This document shows, one piece after another, positions 23,931-32,831 of a stretch of 64,000 nt of DNA. The DNA lies in NCBI RefSeq assembly GCF_014648475.1, contig NZ_BMRE01000024.1:1-64000 (forward strand), given 5' to 3'. A program made the position numbers and the translations under genes. Origin of the DNA: Lentzea flava (GTDB lineage: Bacteria > Actinomycetota > Actinomycetes > Mycobacteriales > Pseudonocardiaceae). Position 1 is the first letter of the stretch. Every line of letters starts with the position of its first letter. The notes under the pieces were generated by a model that searched no databases, was not told where the DNA came from, and was given only the letters and a program-made list of their open reading frames with translations.

Positions 23931-24767
23931 ATGACCACAAAGACGCATGTGACAGGGCACCGGTTCGCGGACGTGGACGGCATCAAGGTCTTCTACCGGG
24001 AGGCAGGCGACCCGGACGCGCCCAGACTCCTGCTGCTGCACGGTTTCCCGTCCGCCTCGCACCAGTACGCGCGGCTCATCGAGGAGCTCCGGGACGACTT
24101 CCACATCGTCGCTCCGGACCACCCCGGCTCCGGCCACAGCGACGCCCCCGAGCGGCCCCACACGTTCGACTTCCTCGCCGACACGATCGAGAAGTTCCTG
24201 GAGACCATCGGCTTCACGGGTTTCTCCCTGTACGTCTTCGACTTCGGCGCCCCGGTCGGCTTCCGCATCGCGACGCGCCATCCCGAGTGGATCAAGGGGT
24301 TGATCGTCCAGAACGGCAACGCCTACGAGGACGGCCTGTCGGAGCTCGCCAGGAACTTCATCGCCAACCGCGACCCGCAGGGCGCCCGCGACATGCTCGC
24401 GCTGGAGTTCACGAAGTTCGGCTACCTCGAGGGCGTACGTGACCCCGAGGCCATCTCGCCCGACACGTGGACCCTCGACCAGCACTACCTCGACCTGCGT
24501 CCACAGCCGCAGATCGACCTCGCCCTCGACTACCACACCAACGTCGCCAAGTACCCGGAATGGCAGGCCTACCTGCGCGAACACCAGCCGCCGACGCTGA
24601 TCACGTGGGGGCGCGGCGACCCGTTCTTCCTCGAGCCCGGCGCCAAGGCGTACCTGCGCGACCTGCCCGACGCCCAGCTGCACCTGTTCGACACCGGCCA
24701 CTTCGCGCTGGAGGAGGACCTCACCGAGATCGCCACGCTGATCAGGGCGTTCGTCCCGCGCGGGTGA
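23931..24767 (+). CDS. Alpha/beta hydrolase, epoxide hydrolase/dehalogenase-like
   Basis: The 278-residue protein has the oxyanion-hole motif HGFPS, a nucleophile elbow reading YVFDFGAPVG, in which Asp replaces Ser as in haloalkane dehalogenases and epoxide hydrolases, and the catalytic His in TGHFALEE. A cap domain lies in between. The substrate is unknown. It diverges from the CGNR regulator gene. The ATG has a -10-like TAGCCT 8 nt upstream and no ribosome binding site. Confidence 0.85.
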   Translation: MTTKTHVTGHRFADVDGIKVFYREAGDPDAPRLLLLHGFPSASHQYARLIEELRDDFHIVAPDHPGSGHSDAPERPHTFDFLADTIEKFLETIGFTGFSLYVFDFGAPVGFRIATRHPEWIKGLIVQNGNAYEDGLSELARNFIANRDPQGARDMLALEFTKFGYLEGVRDPEAISPDTWTLDQHYLDLRPQPQIDLALDYHTNVAKYPEWQAYLREHQPPTLITWGRGDPFFLEPGAKAYLRDLPDAQLHLFDTGHFALEEDLTEIATLIRAFVPRG

Positions 24768-24782
24768 TTTATTCATCACGTG

Positions 24783-24811
24783 TTGAGTTTTTCGCCGTAC
24801 GGTCGTAACCT
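24783..24811 (+). promoter_or_regulatory. Leaderless promoter of the Rph-like gene
   Basis: TTGAGT (24783-24788), a 17-nt spacer and TAACCT (24806-24811) are followed after 7 nt by the ATG at 24819, with no Shine-Dalgarno sequence. Confidence 0.7.
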
Positions 24812-24818
24812 CGGCGTC

Positions 24819-27314
24819 ATGGACGCCTACTGCGTGGATTTCGAGGCCATCGACGGCACGATGCTCGCCGTCGTGGGAGGCAAGGCCGCGAACCTGGGGG
24901 AGCTCACCAGGGCGGGACTACCGGTGCCGCAGGGTTTCTGCGTCACCACCGACGCCTACCGCGCTGTGGCGGTGGCCGACGAGCTGGCGAGCACGACTCC
25001 GGAGAACGCCCGCAGGACGTTGCTGGAAACCGCTGTGCCGCAGGAGATCCGGGACGCGATCGTGACGGCGTACCGCAAGCTCGGCGACGGCACCCCGGTC
25101 GCGGTGCGGTCCAGCGCGACGGCCGAGGACCTGCCGTTCGCGAGCTTCGCGGGCCAGCAGGACACGTTCCTCAACGTCGTCGGCGAGGACGCCGTGGTCG
25201 ACGCCGTGCGACGGTGCTGGGCGTCGCTGTGGACCGACCGCGCCGTCAGCTATCGCGAGACGAACGGCATCGACCACACCACGACGTACCTCGCTGTTGT
25301 CGTGCAACGGATGGTGCAATCCGCGGTCTCCGGCGTGATGTTCACGGCGAACCCGGTCACGGGCAAACGCGACCAGATCGTCATCGACGCGAGCCCCGGT
25401 CTCGGCGAGGCGGTCGTGTCCGGCGCGGTCAACCCCGACCACTTCGTCGTCGACGGGTCCGAGATCGTCGAAAGGCGCCTGGGGGACAAGAAGTTCGTCA
25501 TCCGCTCGCTGCCCGGCGGTGGCACCGAGCACGTCGAGGTGGGCGAACCGTGCCTGACCGACGGGCAGATCCACGCGCTCGCCGTCCTCGGCCGCAAGGT
25601 GCAGCAGCACTACGGCGCGCCGCAGGACACCGAGTGGGCGATCGACGCCGACGGCGAGCTGCACCTCACCCAGGCACGGCCGATCACGACGCTGTTCCCG
25701 TTGCCGGACAACCCCGACGGCGGCGCGCACGTCTACTTCTGCTTCAGCCTCGCGCAGGGCCTCGAGCGTCCGATCACGCCGATGGGGCGCGCGGCGTTCC
25801 GGGAGATCTCCAAGTCGGCCTTCGAGATCGTGATCGGTGACCCGCAGAGCAAGTCCTATGTGGAGGCCGGTGAGCGGATCTTCTTCGACGCCACCAAGGT
25901 GTTGCAGAGCAAGGTCGGCCGCGAGTTCGTCACACGGCTGCTCGGGGTGATGGAGGCGCGCTCGTCCGAGGTGCTGCGCGGCCTGTTCGACGACCCGCGC
26001 TTCGCGATCACAACCTCCTCGCCGATGCCTGCCGTCAAGCGCGTGCTGCGCCTCGCCCGCCGGTTCCACGCACCCGTGACCGTCATGAAGGCGTTGGCAG
26101 ATCCGGAGAAGGCCGCGCGGAACGCGGTCAAGATGGAGCAGGAGGTCCTCGACAAGGCCGCGGCCCTCTCGATCGAGCAGGCGCTGCGGGATTGCACCGT
26201 CCCGGTGCTGCCGAGGCTCGCGCCGACCGCGCTGGTCGGGTTCGCGCTGCTCTGGCTCGTCAGCAAGGTCGTGAAGACCAGGCCGGGGGAGCTGCAGACC
26301 GTCCTGCGCGGCCTGCCGAACAACATCACCACCGAGATGGACATGGCGATGTGGGACCTCGCGCAGGAGATCAGGCGTGACCCCGTCGCGCTGCAGCAGT
26401 TCCAGAACGGCGAACGCCCCGCCGCGTTGGACAAGTTCCTCGCGAAGTGGGGCCACCGGGCCGTGGCGGAGATCGATCTCGGTCTGCCCAGGTGGTCCGA
26501 CGACCCGACGCACGTCATCGGCGTCGTGCGCAACTTGCTGCGGCTGGAGGACGAAAACGCGTACCCGGACGTGGTGTTCGCCCGCGGTGCCGCCGAAGCC
26601 GAAGCGATGATCGAGACCCTGGCACGTCGCGCCCGGGGCCGCGGCTGGTTCGTGCGCTTCGCGTTGCGCCGCACCAGGTTGCTCGCGGGCCTGCGGGAGT
26701 ACCCGAAGTACCTGATCATCACCCTGTTCGGCGCCCTGCGGAAGCGCATCGCGGAGGGCGGTGCCCAGCTCGTCGCGGACGGTCGCCTCGACAGCGCCGA
26801 CGACGTGTTCTTCCTGAACTTCGAGGAAATGCGCTCCACACAAGGAGATCTGCGCTCGCTCGTGGCGCAGCGCCGTGAGGTCTACGACCGCGAGATGCGG
26901 CGCCGGCACATCCCGCGCGTGCTGCTGTCGGACGGCACAGAGCCGGAAGCGGTGCACAACGGCGTTGCCGCCGAGGGTGATCTCGTCGGCACACCGGCGT
27001 CGGCGGGCACGGTCACCGGCATCGCGCGGGTCGTCATGGACCCGGTCGGCGCGCACCTCGAACCCGGCGAGATCCTCGTCGCGCCGTCGACGGATCCGGG
27101 TTGGACGCCGTTGTTCCTGACGGCGGGCGGACTCGTGATGGAGATGGGCGGCGCGAACTCGCACGGCGCGGTCGTCGCCCGCGAGTACGGCATTCCCGCG
27201 GTGGTGGGCGTGCGTGAGGCCGTGACGCGGATCAAGACCGGCGAACGGATCACCGTGGACGGCAGCACGGGCGCGATCACCGCGGTCGCCGACTCACCGG
27301 TTGAGGTCTCATAG
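24819..27314 (+). CDS. Rifampicin phosphotransferase/PEP synthase-like enzyme
   Basis: The 831-residue protein has an N-terminal ATP-grasp (PEP/pyruvate-binding) domain (GGKAANLGEL, VAVRSSATAEDLPFASFAGQ, then GVMFTANP), a middle region of about 400 residues, and a C-terminal swivelling domain whose phospho-carrier His782 lies in GGANSHGAVVAREYGIPAVV. This order (ATP-binding, middle, His domain) and length fit Rph, which phosphorylates rifamycins, more than true PEP synthases. The middle region has SLAQGLERPITPMG where known Rph enzymes have a different conserved stretch, so the substrate is uncertain. No rifamycin-associated element is seen upstream. Confidence 0.7.
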   Translation: MDAYCVDFEAIDGTMLAVVGGKAANLGELTRAGLPVPQGFCVTTDAYRAVAVADELASTTPENARRTLLETAVPQEIRDAIVTAYRKLGDGTPVAVRSSATAEDLPFASFAGQQDTFLNVVGEDAVVDAVRRCWASLWTDRAVSYRETNGIDHTTTYLAVVVQRMVQSAVSGVMFTANPVTGKRDQIVIDASPGLGEAVVSGAVNPDHFVVDGSEIVERRLGDKKFVIRSLPGGGTEHVEVGEPCLTDGQIHALAVLGRKVQQHYGAPQDTEWAIDADGELHLTQARPITTLFPLPDNPDGGAHVYFCFSLAQGLERPITPMGRAAFREISKSAFEIVIGDPQSKSYVEAGERIFFDATKVLQSKVGREFVTRLLGVMEARSSEVLRGLFDDPRFAITTSSPMPAVKRVLRLARRFHAPVTVMKALADPEKAARNAVKMEQEVLDKAAALSIEQALRDCTVPVLPRLAPTALVGFALLWLVSKVVKTRPGELQTVLRGLPNNITTEMDMAMWDLAQEIRRDPVALQQFQNGERPAALDKFLAKWGHRAVAEIDLGLPRWSDDPTHVIGVVRNLLRLEDENAYPDVVFARGAAEAEAMIETLARRARGRGWFVRFALRRTRLLAGLREYPKYLIITLFGALRKRIAEGGAQLVADGRLDSADDVFFLNFEEMRSTQGDLRSLVAQRREVYDREMRRRHIPRVLLSDGTEPEAVHNGVAAEGDLVGTPASAGTVTGIARVVMDPVGAHLEPGEILVAPSTDPGWTPLFLTAGGLVMEMGGANSHGAVVAREYGIPAVVGVREAVTRIKTGERITVDGSTGAITAVADSPVEVS

Positions 27315-27342
27315 CGCCGTCCGGACGCGTAATGTCGGGTTT

Positions 27343-27999
27343 GTGGCTGAGTCCAAGGGTGAGCTGAACAAGGTCCAGCAGGGAATCGCCGACTACCTGC
27401 TGCGAGCCGGGGTGGACGGGTTCGGACCGTTCAAGAGCGCACGCGAGGCCGCGTCCGACGCGCTGGTCAAGAAGGGCAGCGAGGCCGCCGCGATCAAGCA
27501 CCTCGTCCGCACCCACGTGGCGCTGGCCGGCGCGCAGGGCTTCATCACGAATCTCGGCGGCCTGATCACGCTGCCCATCTCGCTGCCGTCCAACGTCGCC
27601 GCGGCCTACGTGATCCAGACGCACCTCATCGCGTCCATCGCGTCGGTCCGCGGCCACGACGTCGACAGCGAGGAGGTGCAGACGGCCATCCTGCTGTGCC
27701 TGCTCGGCAATGCCGGAACCGAGCTGTTCAAAAAGGTCGGCATCAAGCAGTTCACCAAGAAGGCCGCCTCGGCACTCATCACAAAATACGGTACGAAAAA
27801 GCTCGGCACGGTCGCGGTGAAGGGTGTTCCGATCCTAGGCGGCGTCATCGGCGGTGGCGTCGACGCCGCGTCCACCAGAGCGGTCGGCGCATTCGCGAAC
27901 CGCTACTTCACCCAGGCGGACCCGTTGCCGGGCGTCATCGACGGCGAGGTCCTGTCCGTGGAGATCGAGGAAGCGGACGGAACGGCCGATTCGCGTTAG
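27343..27999 (+). CDS. EcsC-family protein
   Basis: The 218-residue protein has the EcsC-family helical domain: an N-terminal amphipathic part, a central hydrophobic region (GGLITLPISLPSNVAAAYVI) and a glycine-rich C-terminal segment (VPILGGVIGGGVDAAST). The family may act at membranes; the function is not known. The GTG start has TAATGT 7 nt upstream and no ribosome binding site. It converges on the DUF4239 gene with a 4-nt overlap. Confidence 0.8.
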   Translation: MAESKGELNKVQQGIADYLLRAGVDGFGPFKSAREAASDALVKKGSEAAAIKHLVRTHVALAGAQGFITNLGGLITLPISLPSNVAAAYVIQTHLIASIASVRGHDVDSEEVQTAILLCLLGNAGTELFKKVGIKQFTKKAASALITKYGTKKLGTVAVKGVPILGGVIGGGVDAASTRAVGAFANRYFTQADPLPGVIDGEVLSVEIEEADGTADSR

Positions 28000-28754
28000 C
28001 TCAGCCGGTCCAGTGCGGAACTGAACGCGTCCGGCGGGATGTGCACACCACCGCTGAACGGGTTCTGCATCTGGTAGATGGCGAACAAGAGCAGAACCAG
28101 TGTCGAACTGAGCGTGACGGTGATCAGCAGCTGCGAGATCAGGTTCGGCCCGCCGAACAGGTACGGGAACAGCAGCGACAGCGCGGTGCCGATCAGCAGT
28201 GCGAGCCACACGACCGGGTTCACGCCGTTGCCCGCCGCGTCCAGCCGCTCCTGCCTGGCCTGGTAGACCTCCCACAGCTGGTTCGCCGCCTCGGTCTTGC
28301 GGTCCTCCTGCCAGTCGCCGTCCGGCGCCGCCGCGGCGATGGTCTCCCTGAGCTGGTTCAACGTGGTCCAGCCCTTGTTGTCCACGTCCTCGCCCTCGCG
28401 CATGCGCGGCCATTCCTCGTCGACGACGGTCGAGACGTAGGTGCGGATCAGCTGCTCCACTTTGGACTTCGCGGGTTCCGGTAGCGAGTCGGACGACCAG
28501 TCGACGGCGACGAGCGCGTTGGCCTCCCGCTGCACCTGTTCCTCGGCGGTGTTGGACGCGTCGAACAGGGAGATGAGGATGAAGGCGACCAGGACGGCGT
28601 GCAGTCCCGCGACGATGCTGAACACCGAACCGCCGGCGCCGAGGTTCTTCTCGCCGACTTCCTCCGAGCCGAACCGCCGTGTGATGACGACGATGATGGC
28701 GGACAGGACGGCCGCACCGAGAACCCAGAGCAGGCCGGAGACGTAAATGCTCAA
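27996..28754 (-). CDS. DUF4239 (bestrophin-like) membrane protein
   Basis: The 252-residue protein has two hydrophobic segments at the N-terminus (WVLGAAVLSAIIVVI and AGLHAVLVAFILISLF), a helical middle of about 110 residues and two membrane segments near the C-terminus (VVWLALLIGTALSLLFPYLF and LLITVTLSSTLVLLLFAI). This is the DUF4239 pattern, related to bestrophin channels. It starts with TTG preceded by AAGGAGCC. The palindrome TAGACC-AC-GGTCTA (28779-28792) lies in its upstream region. Confidence 0.82.
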   Translation of the reverse strand: MSIYVSGLLWVLGAAVLSAIIVVITRRFGSEEVGEKNLGAGGSVFSIVAGLHAVLVAFILISLFDASNTAEEQVQREANALVAVDWSSDSLPEPAKSKVEQLIRTYVSTVVDEEWPRMREGEDVDNKGWTTLNQLRETIAAAAPDGDWQEDRKTEAANQLWEVYQARQERLDAAGNGVNPVVWLALLIGTALSLLFPYLFGGPNLISQLLITVTLSSTLVLLLFAIYQMQNPFSGGVHIPPDAFSSALDRLS

Positions 28755-28778
28755 TTCGGCTCCTTTCTGGTGTGGGAT

Positions 28779-28792
28779 TAGACCACGGTCTA
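28779..28792. promoter_or_regulatory. Palindrome TAGACC-AC-GGTCTA
   Basis: This inverted repeat lies 25 nt upstream of the TTG start of the DUF4239 gene and may be an operator. Confidence 0.35.
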
Positions 28793-28907
28793 CTGTGGCC
28801 GGTACAGCACGGTCTGGTTAACGAGTAATGGTCAGGTGGGAATGCGCGGCAACAGCAGGAATACCCGGTTGTCGTATCGGACTGCTCCATTCCGGTGGCG
28901 GGGGAAT

Positions 28908-30029
28908 ATGCTTGCGTTGAGCACCATCTCGTCTCTTTTGGTGCTTTCCGCGCCGTTCACCAGCGCCGTTGCTCATGCTGCACCGCCGAACTGCGACGCG
29001 TTTCAAGTCCGTTCGTCGCACCGAGGCGCGCTGTCGACGTTCACGAAACTCGACGTGTCATCCGGTGGGGTGATGGAAGTAGCCCACCTCGACTACGCGG
29101 TGAACGCGCTGGGGTACTCGGCGGCGTTGGGCCGTTTGGTTGGTCTCACGTCCAAGGGGCACCACTGGTGGAAGAACCCGTCGCACGTCGTGCTGATCGA
29201 CGCGAAGGGCGTCGTCAGCGACCTCGGACCCGTTGACGCGCATTGGTTCCGCACCGACGACGTGTCCGCCGGCGCGGTCATCGGCACGACGTTCTACGTC
29301 CGGGACAACGCCCGCCTGCACGCGATCGACATCGACCCGGACAGCGCCTCCTACCTCGAGATCGTGCGGACCGTCGTGCTGGACTGGCCCGCTCTCGCGC
29401 TCGACGACTTCACCGTCGACGCGGCAGGGAAGCTGACCGGTGTGTCGGCCGCGGGCTGGGGGCCGGGCGAGGTCGTGTCGTTCGACCCGGCGTCGGGGCG
29501 GGTGCTGAGCAGGACGGAGATCGTGGACCTGCCCGGCAGATCCACGTACGGCGCTGTGGTGATCGACTCCGCGGGCACCGTCTACGCGACCAACAACGGC
29601 TACAAGGGCCGCAGCCGCGTGTACCGGATCAGTGGTGCGACCGCGACGGAACTGTCGGAAGGCCCGCAGCTGGGCATGATCGACGCGGCGGGCTGCCTGC
29701 CGAACCCGATGCCGCCGCGCGTCGAACCTCCCGCGCCGCGCCCCGAAGTTCCACCGCCCCCGCCTCCTGCCCCGAAACCGGCCCCGATCCCGGCTCCGGC
29801 GCCCGCCCCCGTCGTTCCGCCGCCTCCCGCAACCACGACGACGCCTCCGCCGTCCGCGCCGCCGCGGCCGGTGCCGGTGCGGGCGGCGCGGCAGAAACCC
29901 GCGCCGCGCAAGGACCTTCCGGTGGCGGCCGAGACCACGCCGCTCACGAAGTCCCGCAAGTGGGCGATGGTCACGATCGTCCTGGTGATGCTGGGCGCCG
30001 GCGCGGCAGCCGCCCGAGCCCGCGGATAA
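28908..30029 (+). CDS. Secreted propeller protein with proline-rich stalk and membrane anchor
   Basis: The 373-residue protein has a signal peptide (LALSTISSLLVLSAPFTSAV, then AHA), a domain of about 220 residues with propeller-like repeats, a Pro/Ala-rich stalk (residues about 255-330) and a C-terminal membrane helix (WAMVTIVLVMLGAGAAAA). It is likely displayed on the cell surface. The ATG at 28908 has GGGGG just upstream and leads directly into the signal peptide; starts at 28836 or 28842 would add 22-24 basic residues. The layout resembles the anchored propeller protein at 8181. No enzymatic motif was found. Confidence 0.72.
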   Translation: MLALSTISSLLVLSAPFTSAVAHAAPPNCDAFQVRSSHRGALSTFTKLDVSSGGVMEVAHLDYAVNALGYSAALGRLVGLTSKGHHWWKNPSHVVLIDAKGVVSDLGPVDAHWFRTDDVSAGAVIGTTFYVRDNARLHAIDIDPDSASYLEIVRTVVLDWPALALDDFTVDAAGKLTGVSAAGWGPGEVVSFDPASGRVLSRTEIVDLPGRSTYGAVVIDSAGTVYATNNGYKGRSRVYRISGATATELSEGPQLGMIDAAGCLPNPMPPRVEPPAPRPEVPPPPPPAPKPAPIPAPAPAPVVPPPPATTTTPPPSAPPRPVPVRAARQKPAPRKDLPVAAETTPLTKSRKWAMVTIVLVMLGAGAAAARARG

Positions 30030-30074
30030 ATCGGTTGGCGTGCCGTGACGGTCTCGCTACCGTTGCGGCATGTA

Positions 30075-30089
30075 CTTCATCTGATGAAG
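30075..30089. promoter_or_regulatory. Perfect palindrome CTTCATC-T-GATGAAG
   Basis: This 15-bp palindrome lies between the propeller gene and the small basic protein, 127 nt before the latter's start. It may be an operator for that transcript. Confidence 0.45.
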
Positions 30090-30092
30090 CCC

Positions 30093-30113
30093 AGCGGCGC
30101 TCTTGACGCCGCT
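30093..30113 (+). terminator. Hairpin after the propeller gene
   Basis: AGCGGCG (30093-30099) and CGCCGCT (30107-30113) are exact arms with a 7-nt loop. No T-run follows, so terminator function is only likely. Confidence 0.45.
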
Positions 30114-30215
30114 CTCGCGACCTCGCTGTCGTCTCGGTGACCCTTCCGCGGGTCCTTCTCCCACGGCCTCGTTCTGCCGTGTCCTTGCACGCCCTCTTCG
30201 CGAGGAGGCTTTCGC

Positions 30216-30377
30216 ATGCCTGCCACCACTCCGCCCGAGCCGTCCAACCGCGCCGCACGTCGTGCGAACAAGCGCGGTAAGCAGGACCAGAACGCGCACT
30301 TCCAGCTGCCACAGCAACGTGTTCCGGTGGTCCAGCCGCGCCAGTTCGCGACCCGTCGCCGCGGAGGAACCGCGTAG
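30216..30377 (+). CDS. Small basic protein, 53 residues
   Basis: An ATG preceded at 7 nt by GAGGAGG opens a 53-codon frame. The product is strongly basic (SNRAARRANKRGKQDQNAHF in the first half, QFATRRRGGTA at the end) and Gln/Pro-rich, without hydrophobic segments, so it may bind nucleic acid or be disordered. The ideal ribosome binding site and the 15-bp terminator stem right after the stop support a real gene. I do not recognise a family. Confidence 0.7.
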   Translation: MPATTPPEPSNRAARRANKRGKQDQNAHFQLPQQRVPVVQPRQFATRRRGGTA

Positions 30378-30402
30378 CCGACGCCGAACCAGGCGCGACA
30401 CC

Positions 30403-30436
30403 GCAGGGGACGCATTCACTCGAATGCGTCCCCTGC
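30403..30436 (+). terminator. Strong terminator after the small basic protein
   Basis: GCAGGGGACGCATTC (30403-30417) and its exact inverse (30422-30436) form a perfect 15-bp stem with an ACTC loop. The following sequence is C/T-rich and not a T-run. Confidence 0.8.
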
Positions 30437-30519
30437 TCCCTTCGGGGTGTGATCTCCCGTTCTGTCCGGATCCGATCTAGCCTGAGGTGCTACCGGACCG
30501 ACAGGATCGGAGGCGCCAG

Positions 30520-30948
30520 ATGAGGATCGCTGACGTTTTGCGCACGAAGGGATCGGCGGTCGCGACGATCGACCCCGACGCACCGGTCACCGAACTGCTC
30601 AGAGCGCTCGCCGAACACAACGTCGGCGCGATCGTCGTGGTCGGCCCGTCCGGCGTCGCGGGGATCGTGTCCGAGCGCGACGTGGTCCGCCGCCTGCACG
30701 AGTCCGGCGCTGACCTGCTGTCTTCCCCGGTGTCCGCGATCATGACCACCGACGTGTTCACGTGCTCGCCGTCGGACACGGTCGACAGCCTCACGGTCGT
30801 GATGACCGAACGACGCTTCCGTCACGTACCCGTGGTCTCCGACGGGCAGCTGGTCGGGATCGTCAGCATCGGTGACGTCGTGAAGAGCCGCATCGGGCAG
30901 CTGGAGCAGTCGCAGGACCAGCTGCAGGCCTACATCGTCCAGGGCTGA
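30520..30948 (+). CDS. CBS-domain protein
   Basis: The 142-residue protein consists of two CBS motifs (GIVSERDVVRRL in the first, GIVSIGDVVKSRI in the second), which form one Bateman module for adenine-nucleotide binding. It has no attached catalytic domain and resembles stand-alone stress-related CBS proteins. The start at 30520 is supported by CGGAGGC; a longer frame from 30487 lacks one. Confidence 0.9.
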   Translation: MRIADVLRTKGSAVATIDPDAPVTELLRALAEHNVGAIVVVGPSGVAGIVSERDVVRRLHESGADLLSSPVSAIMTTDVFTCSPSDTVDSLTVVMTERRFRHVPVVSDGQLVGIVSIGDVVKSRIGQLEQSQDQLQAYIVQG

Positions 30949-31095
30949 TCGCCCTTGACAGGGTGAAACCTGCTGCCGGCTGGCCCGACGGGTTACTGAA
31001 TGTTGACTCTCGGGTCAGTCGGTGATGTGATCACGCCCGCACTGGTGCAGACCATTCCCTCAATCCGCCGCCATGGATGCTGGGGAGGAACGGGC

Positions 31096-31866
31096 GTGGA
31101 GATCACTCGGCGTTCGGCGTTGATCGGTGGAGTGGCGGCTGTTCCGCTGCTCGTGGGCGGTTCCGGGTTCGCACAGGCGGCCACCTGGAAGCTCAAGTGG
31201 AGTCCGCAGGCGAACAAGGACGGGCTCGGCGCCTTCGAGGGCGTCGAGGACGACAGGGCCGGCTCGCATCCCGGCACGAAGCACATCTACGTGTCGGGCA
31301 ACGACTACCGGTTCGACATGCACACCCGCGACCGCGACACGTCCACGGACCGGCAGCGCAACGAGGTCCGCGGCATGAAAGCGGGCGGGCAGAACATCGA
31401 CATCGGCGACGGCGAGACGTGGAAGTGGACCTACTCCATGTTCATCCCGAGCTCGTTGAAGTCGACGACGTCGTTCACCCACATCATGCAGACGAAGATG
31501 CCCGGTCTCGGCTCCGCACCCGTGACGGTCATGTCGCTGCGCCGCACCGGCGGTGTGCAGAAGATCGAGTTCAAGGTCACCGAGGGCAACGTGCTCGTCG
31601 GCAACGTCGACCTCGAGCCGTTGCACAACAAGTGGATCGACACCGAGGTGGAGATCAAGGTCGGCAACGGCACCGGCCGCGTCCGCTGGGTCGTCCGCGA
31701 GGGCGGACGCACCGTGCTCGACGCGACGAAGACCAACGTCGACACATGGCTCGACGACCGGTTGCGCCCGAAGTGGGGCATCTACCGCTCACTCGGCGAC
31801 ACGTCCGGCTCACTGCAGAACTGCTACCTGCTGCTCCGCAACCTCAAGGCCTATAAGTTCGAATGA
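31096..31866 (+). CDS. Tat-secreted polysaccharide lyase-like protein
   Basis: The 256-residue protein starts with a twin-arginine signal (TRRSALIGGVAAVPLLVGGS ending FAQA). The mature part is a beta-sandwich, with RQRNEVR, ETWKWTYSMFIPSS and HIMQTKMPG stretches resembling heparin-lyase I/glucuronan-lyase (PL7/PL20-like) jelly rolls. It probably cleaves an acidic polysaccharide outside the cell; the family number is not certain. The GTG start follows GGGGAGGAAC. It overlaps the DUF3500 gene as ATGA. Confidence 0.75.
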   Translation: MEITRRSALIGGVAAVPLLVGGSGFAQAATWKLKWSPQANKDGLGAFEGVEDDRAGSHPGTKHIYVSGNDYRFDMHTRDRDTSTDRQRNEVRGMKAGGQNIDIGDGETWKWTYSMFIPSSLKSTTSFTHIMQTKMPGLGSAPVTVMSLRRTGGVQKIEFKVTEGNVLVGNVDLEPLHNKWIDTEVEIKVGNGTGRVRWVVREGGRTVLDATKTNVDTWLDDRLRPKWGIYRSLGDTSGSLQNCYLLLRNLKAYKFE

Positions 31867-32831
31867 TGCTGCACGACGTCGCCGACGCCACGCACCAATA
31901 TATTGGTTCGCTCGACGGTGACCAGCGCGAACACGCCATTCGCGCGGTCACCGACGACGACCTCCGCCACCGCTGGGCATACACACCCGGCACACGACCG
32001 GGCCTGGTGCTCGGCGAACTACGACGCGATCAGCGCAAAGCCGTGCACGGCATGCTCGCAACCGTGCTCAGCCCACACGCCTATGCCCAGGCCGCCGCCG
32101 TGATGGCGCTCGAGGACGTGCTCGACCACCGCGAGGGCGGCCACCGCGACCGCCACAACGGCGACTACTGGACGGTGCTCTTCGGCACGCCCGGCGGCGA
32201 CGAGCCGTGGGGATGGCGCGTCGAGGGACACCACCTGTCCGTGAACGTCGTCGTCGCCGACGGCCGCGTCTCCGCGACACCGTTCTTCCTCGGCGCGAAC
32301 CCCGCCCGCGTCACCTACCGCGGCCGCGTGGTCGGCCAGCCGCTGCGACTCGAGGAAGAACTGGCTCGCGAACTCCTCGACCGCATGGGCCCGACCGCGC
32401 GCCGCCTGGCCGTCGTGTCGGACACCGCACCCCACGACATCCGCAGCGGCAACTCCCCGCGCGTGAGCCCCTCCGAACCGGTCGGCGTGACGCCCGCGCA
32501 GCTGGGCAAGTCAGCGGGGGAGATGCTCGTCGACATCGTCCGCTTCTACCTCGACCGCCTCGCCTTCGAGCTGGCCGACGAGGAGTTCGCACGCATCGAC
32601 CCGGAACGCCTGCACTTCTCGTGGGAGGGCTCGCTGCGCCGCGGCGAGGGCCACTACTACCGGATCCAGGGCCCCGAACTGCTCATCGAGTACGACAACA
32701 CAGCCAACGAGGCCAACCACGTCCACACCGTCTGGCGTCGTCATTCGGGTGACTTCGGCGACGACCTCCTCGCCGCCCACTACGACGCGTCACGGCACAC
32801 TGTCGCGCGTGGAGTGGCCCAGAACGGTTGA
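31863..32831 (+). CDS. DUF3500 protein
   Basis: The 322-residue protein matches DUF3500: an N-terminal helical part (LGELRRDQRKAVHGMLATVL), the central DYWTVLFGTP, WGWRVEGHHLSVN and PFFLGANPA, and the C-terminal YYRIQGPELLIEYDN with NHVHTVWR. The conserved His and Glu residues suggest metal binding, but no activity is established. It is translated from an ATG overlapping the lyase stop, so the two are coexpressed. The 3' end overlaps the endonuclease V gene by 23 nt. Confidence 0.9.
   Translation: MMLHDVADATHQYIGSLDGDQREHAIRAVTDDDLRHRWAYTPGTRPGLVLGELRRDQRKAVHGMLATVLSPHAYAQAAAVMALEDVLDHREGGHRDRHNGDYWTVLFGTPGGDEPWGWRVEGHHLSVNVVVADGRVSATPFFLGANPARVTYRGRVVGQPLRLEEELARELLDRMGPTARRLAVVSDTAPHDIRSGNSPRVSPSEPVGVTPAQLGKSAGEMLVDIVRFYLDRLAFELADEEFARIDPERLHFSWEGSLRRGEGHYYRIQGPELLIEYDNTANEANHVHTVWRRHSGDFGDDLLAAHYDASRHTVARGVAQNG
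31895..31906. repeat. AT-rich 12-bp palindrome CCAATATATTGG
   Basis: This perfect palindrome in the DUF3500 gene (read as Gln-Tyr-Ile-Gly) shares the central ATATAT of the GATATATC family but has different flanks. Confidence 0.5.

Noticed and set aside
24918..27164. A 748-codon minus-strand frame opposite the Rph-like gene
   Set aside because: It is a shadow; the plus-strand protein has an ATP-grasp domain and the phospho-His domain.
24819..27314. A simple call of phosphoenolpyruvate synthase
   Set aside because: The domain order puts a region of about 400 residues between the ATP-grasp domain and the C-terminal His domain, as in Rph, whereas PEP synthase has the His domain in the middle and a PEP-binding barrel at the end.
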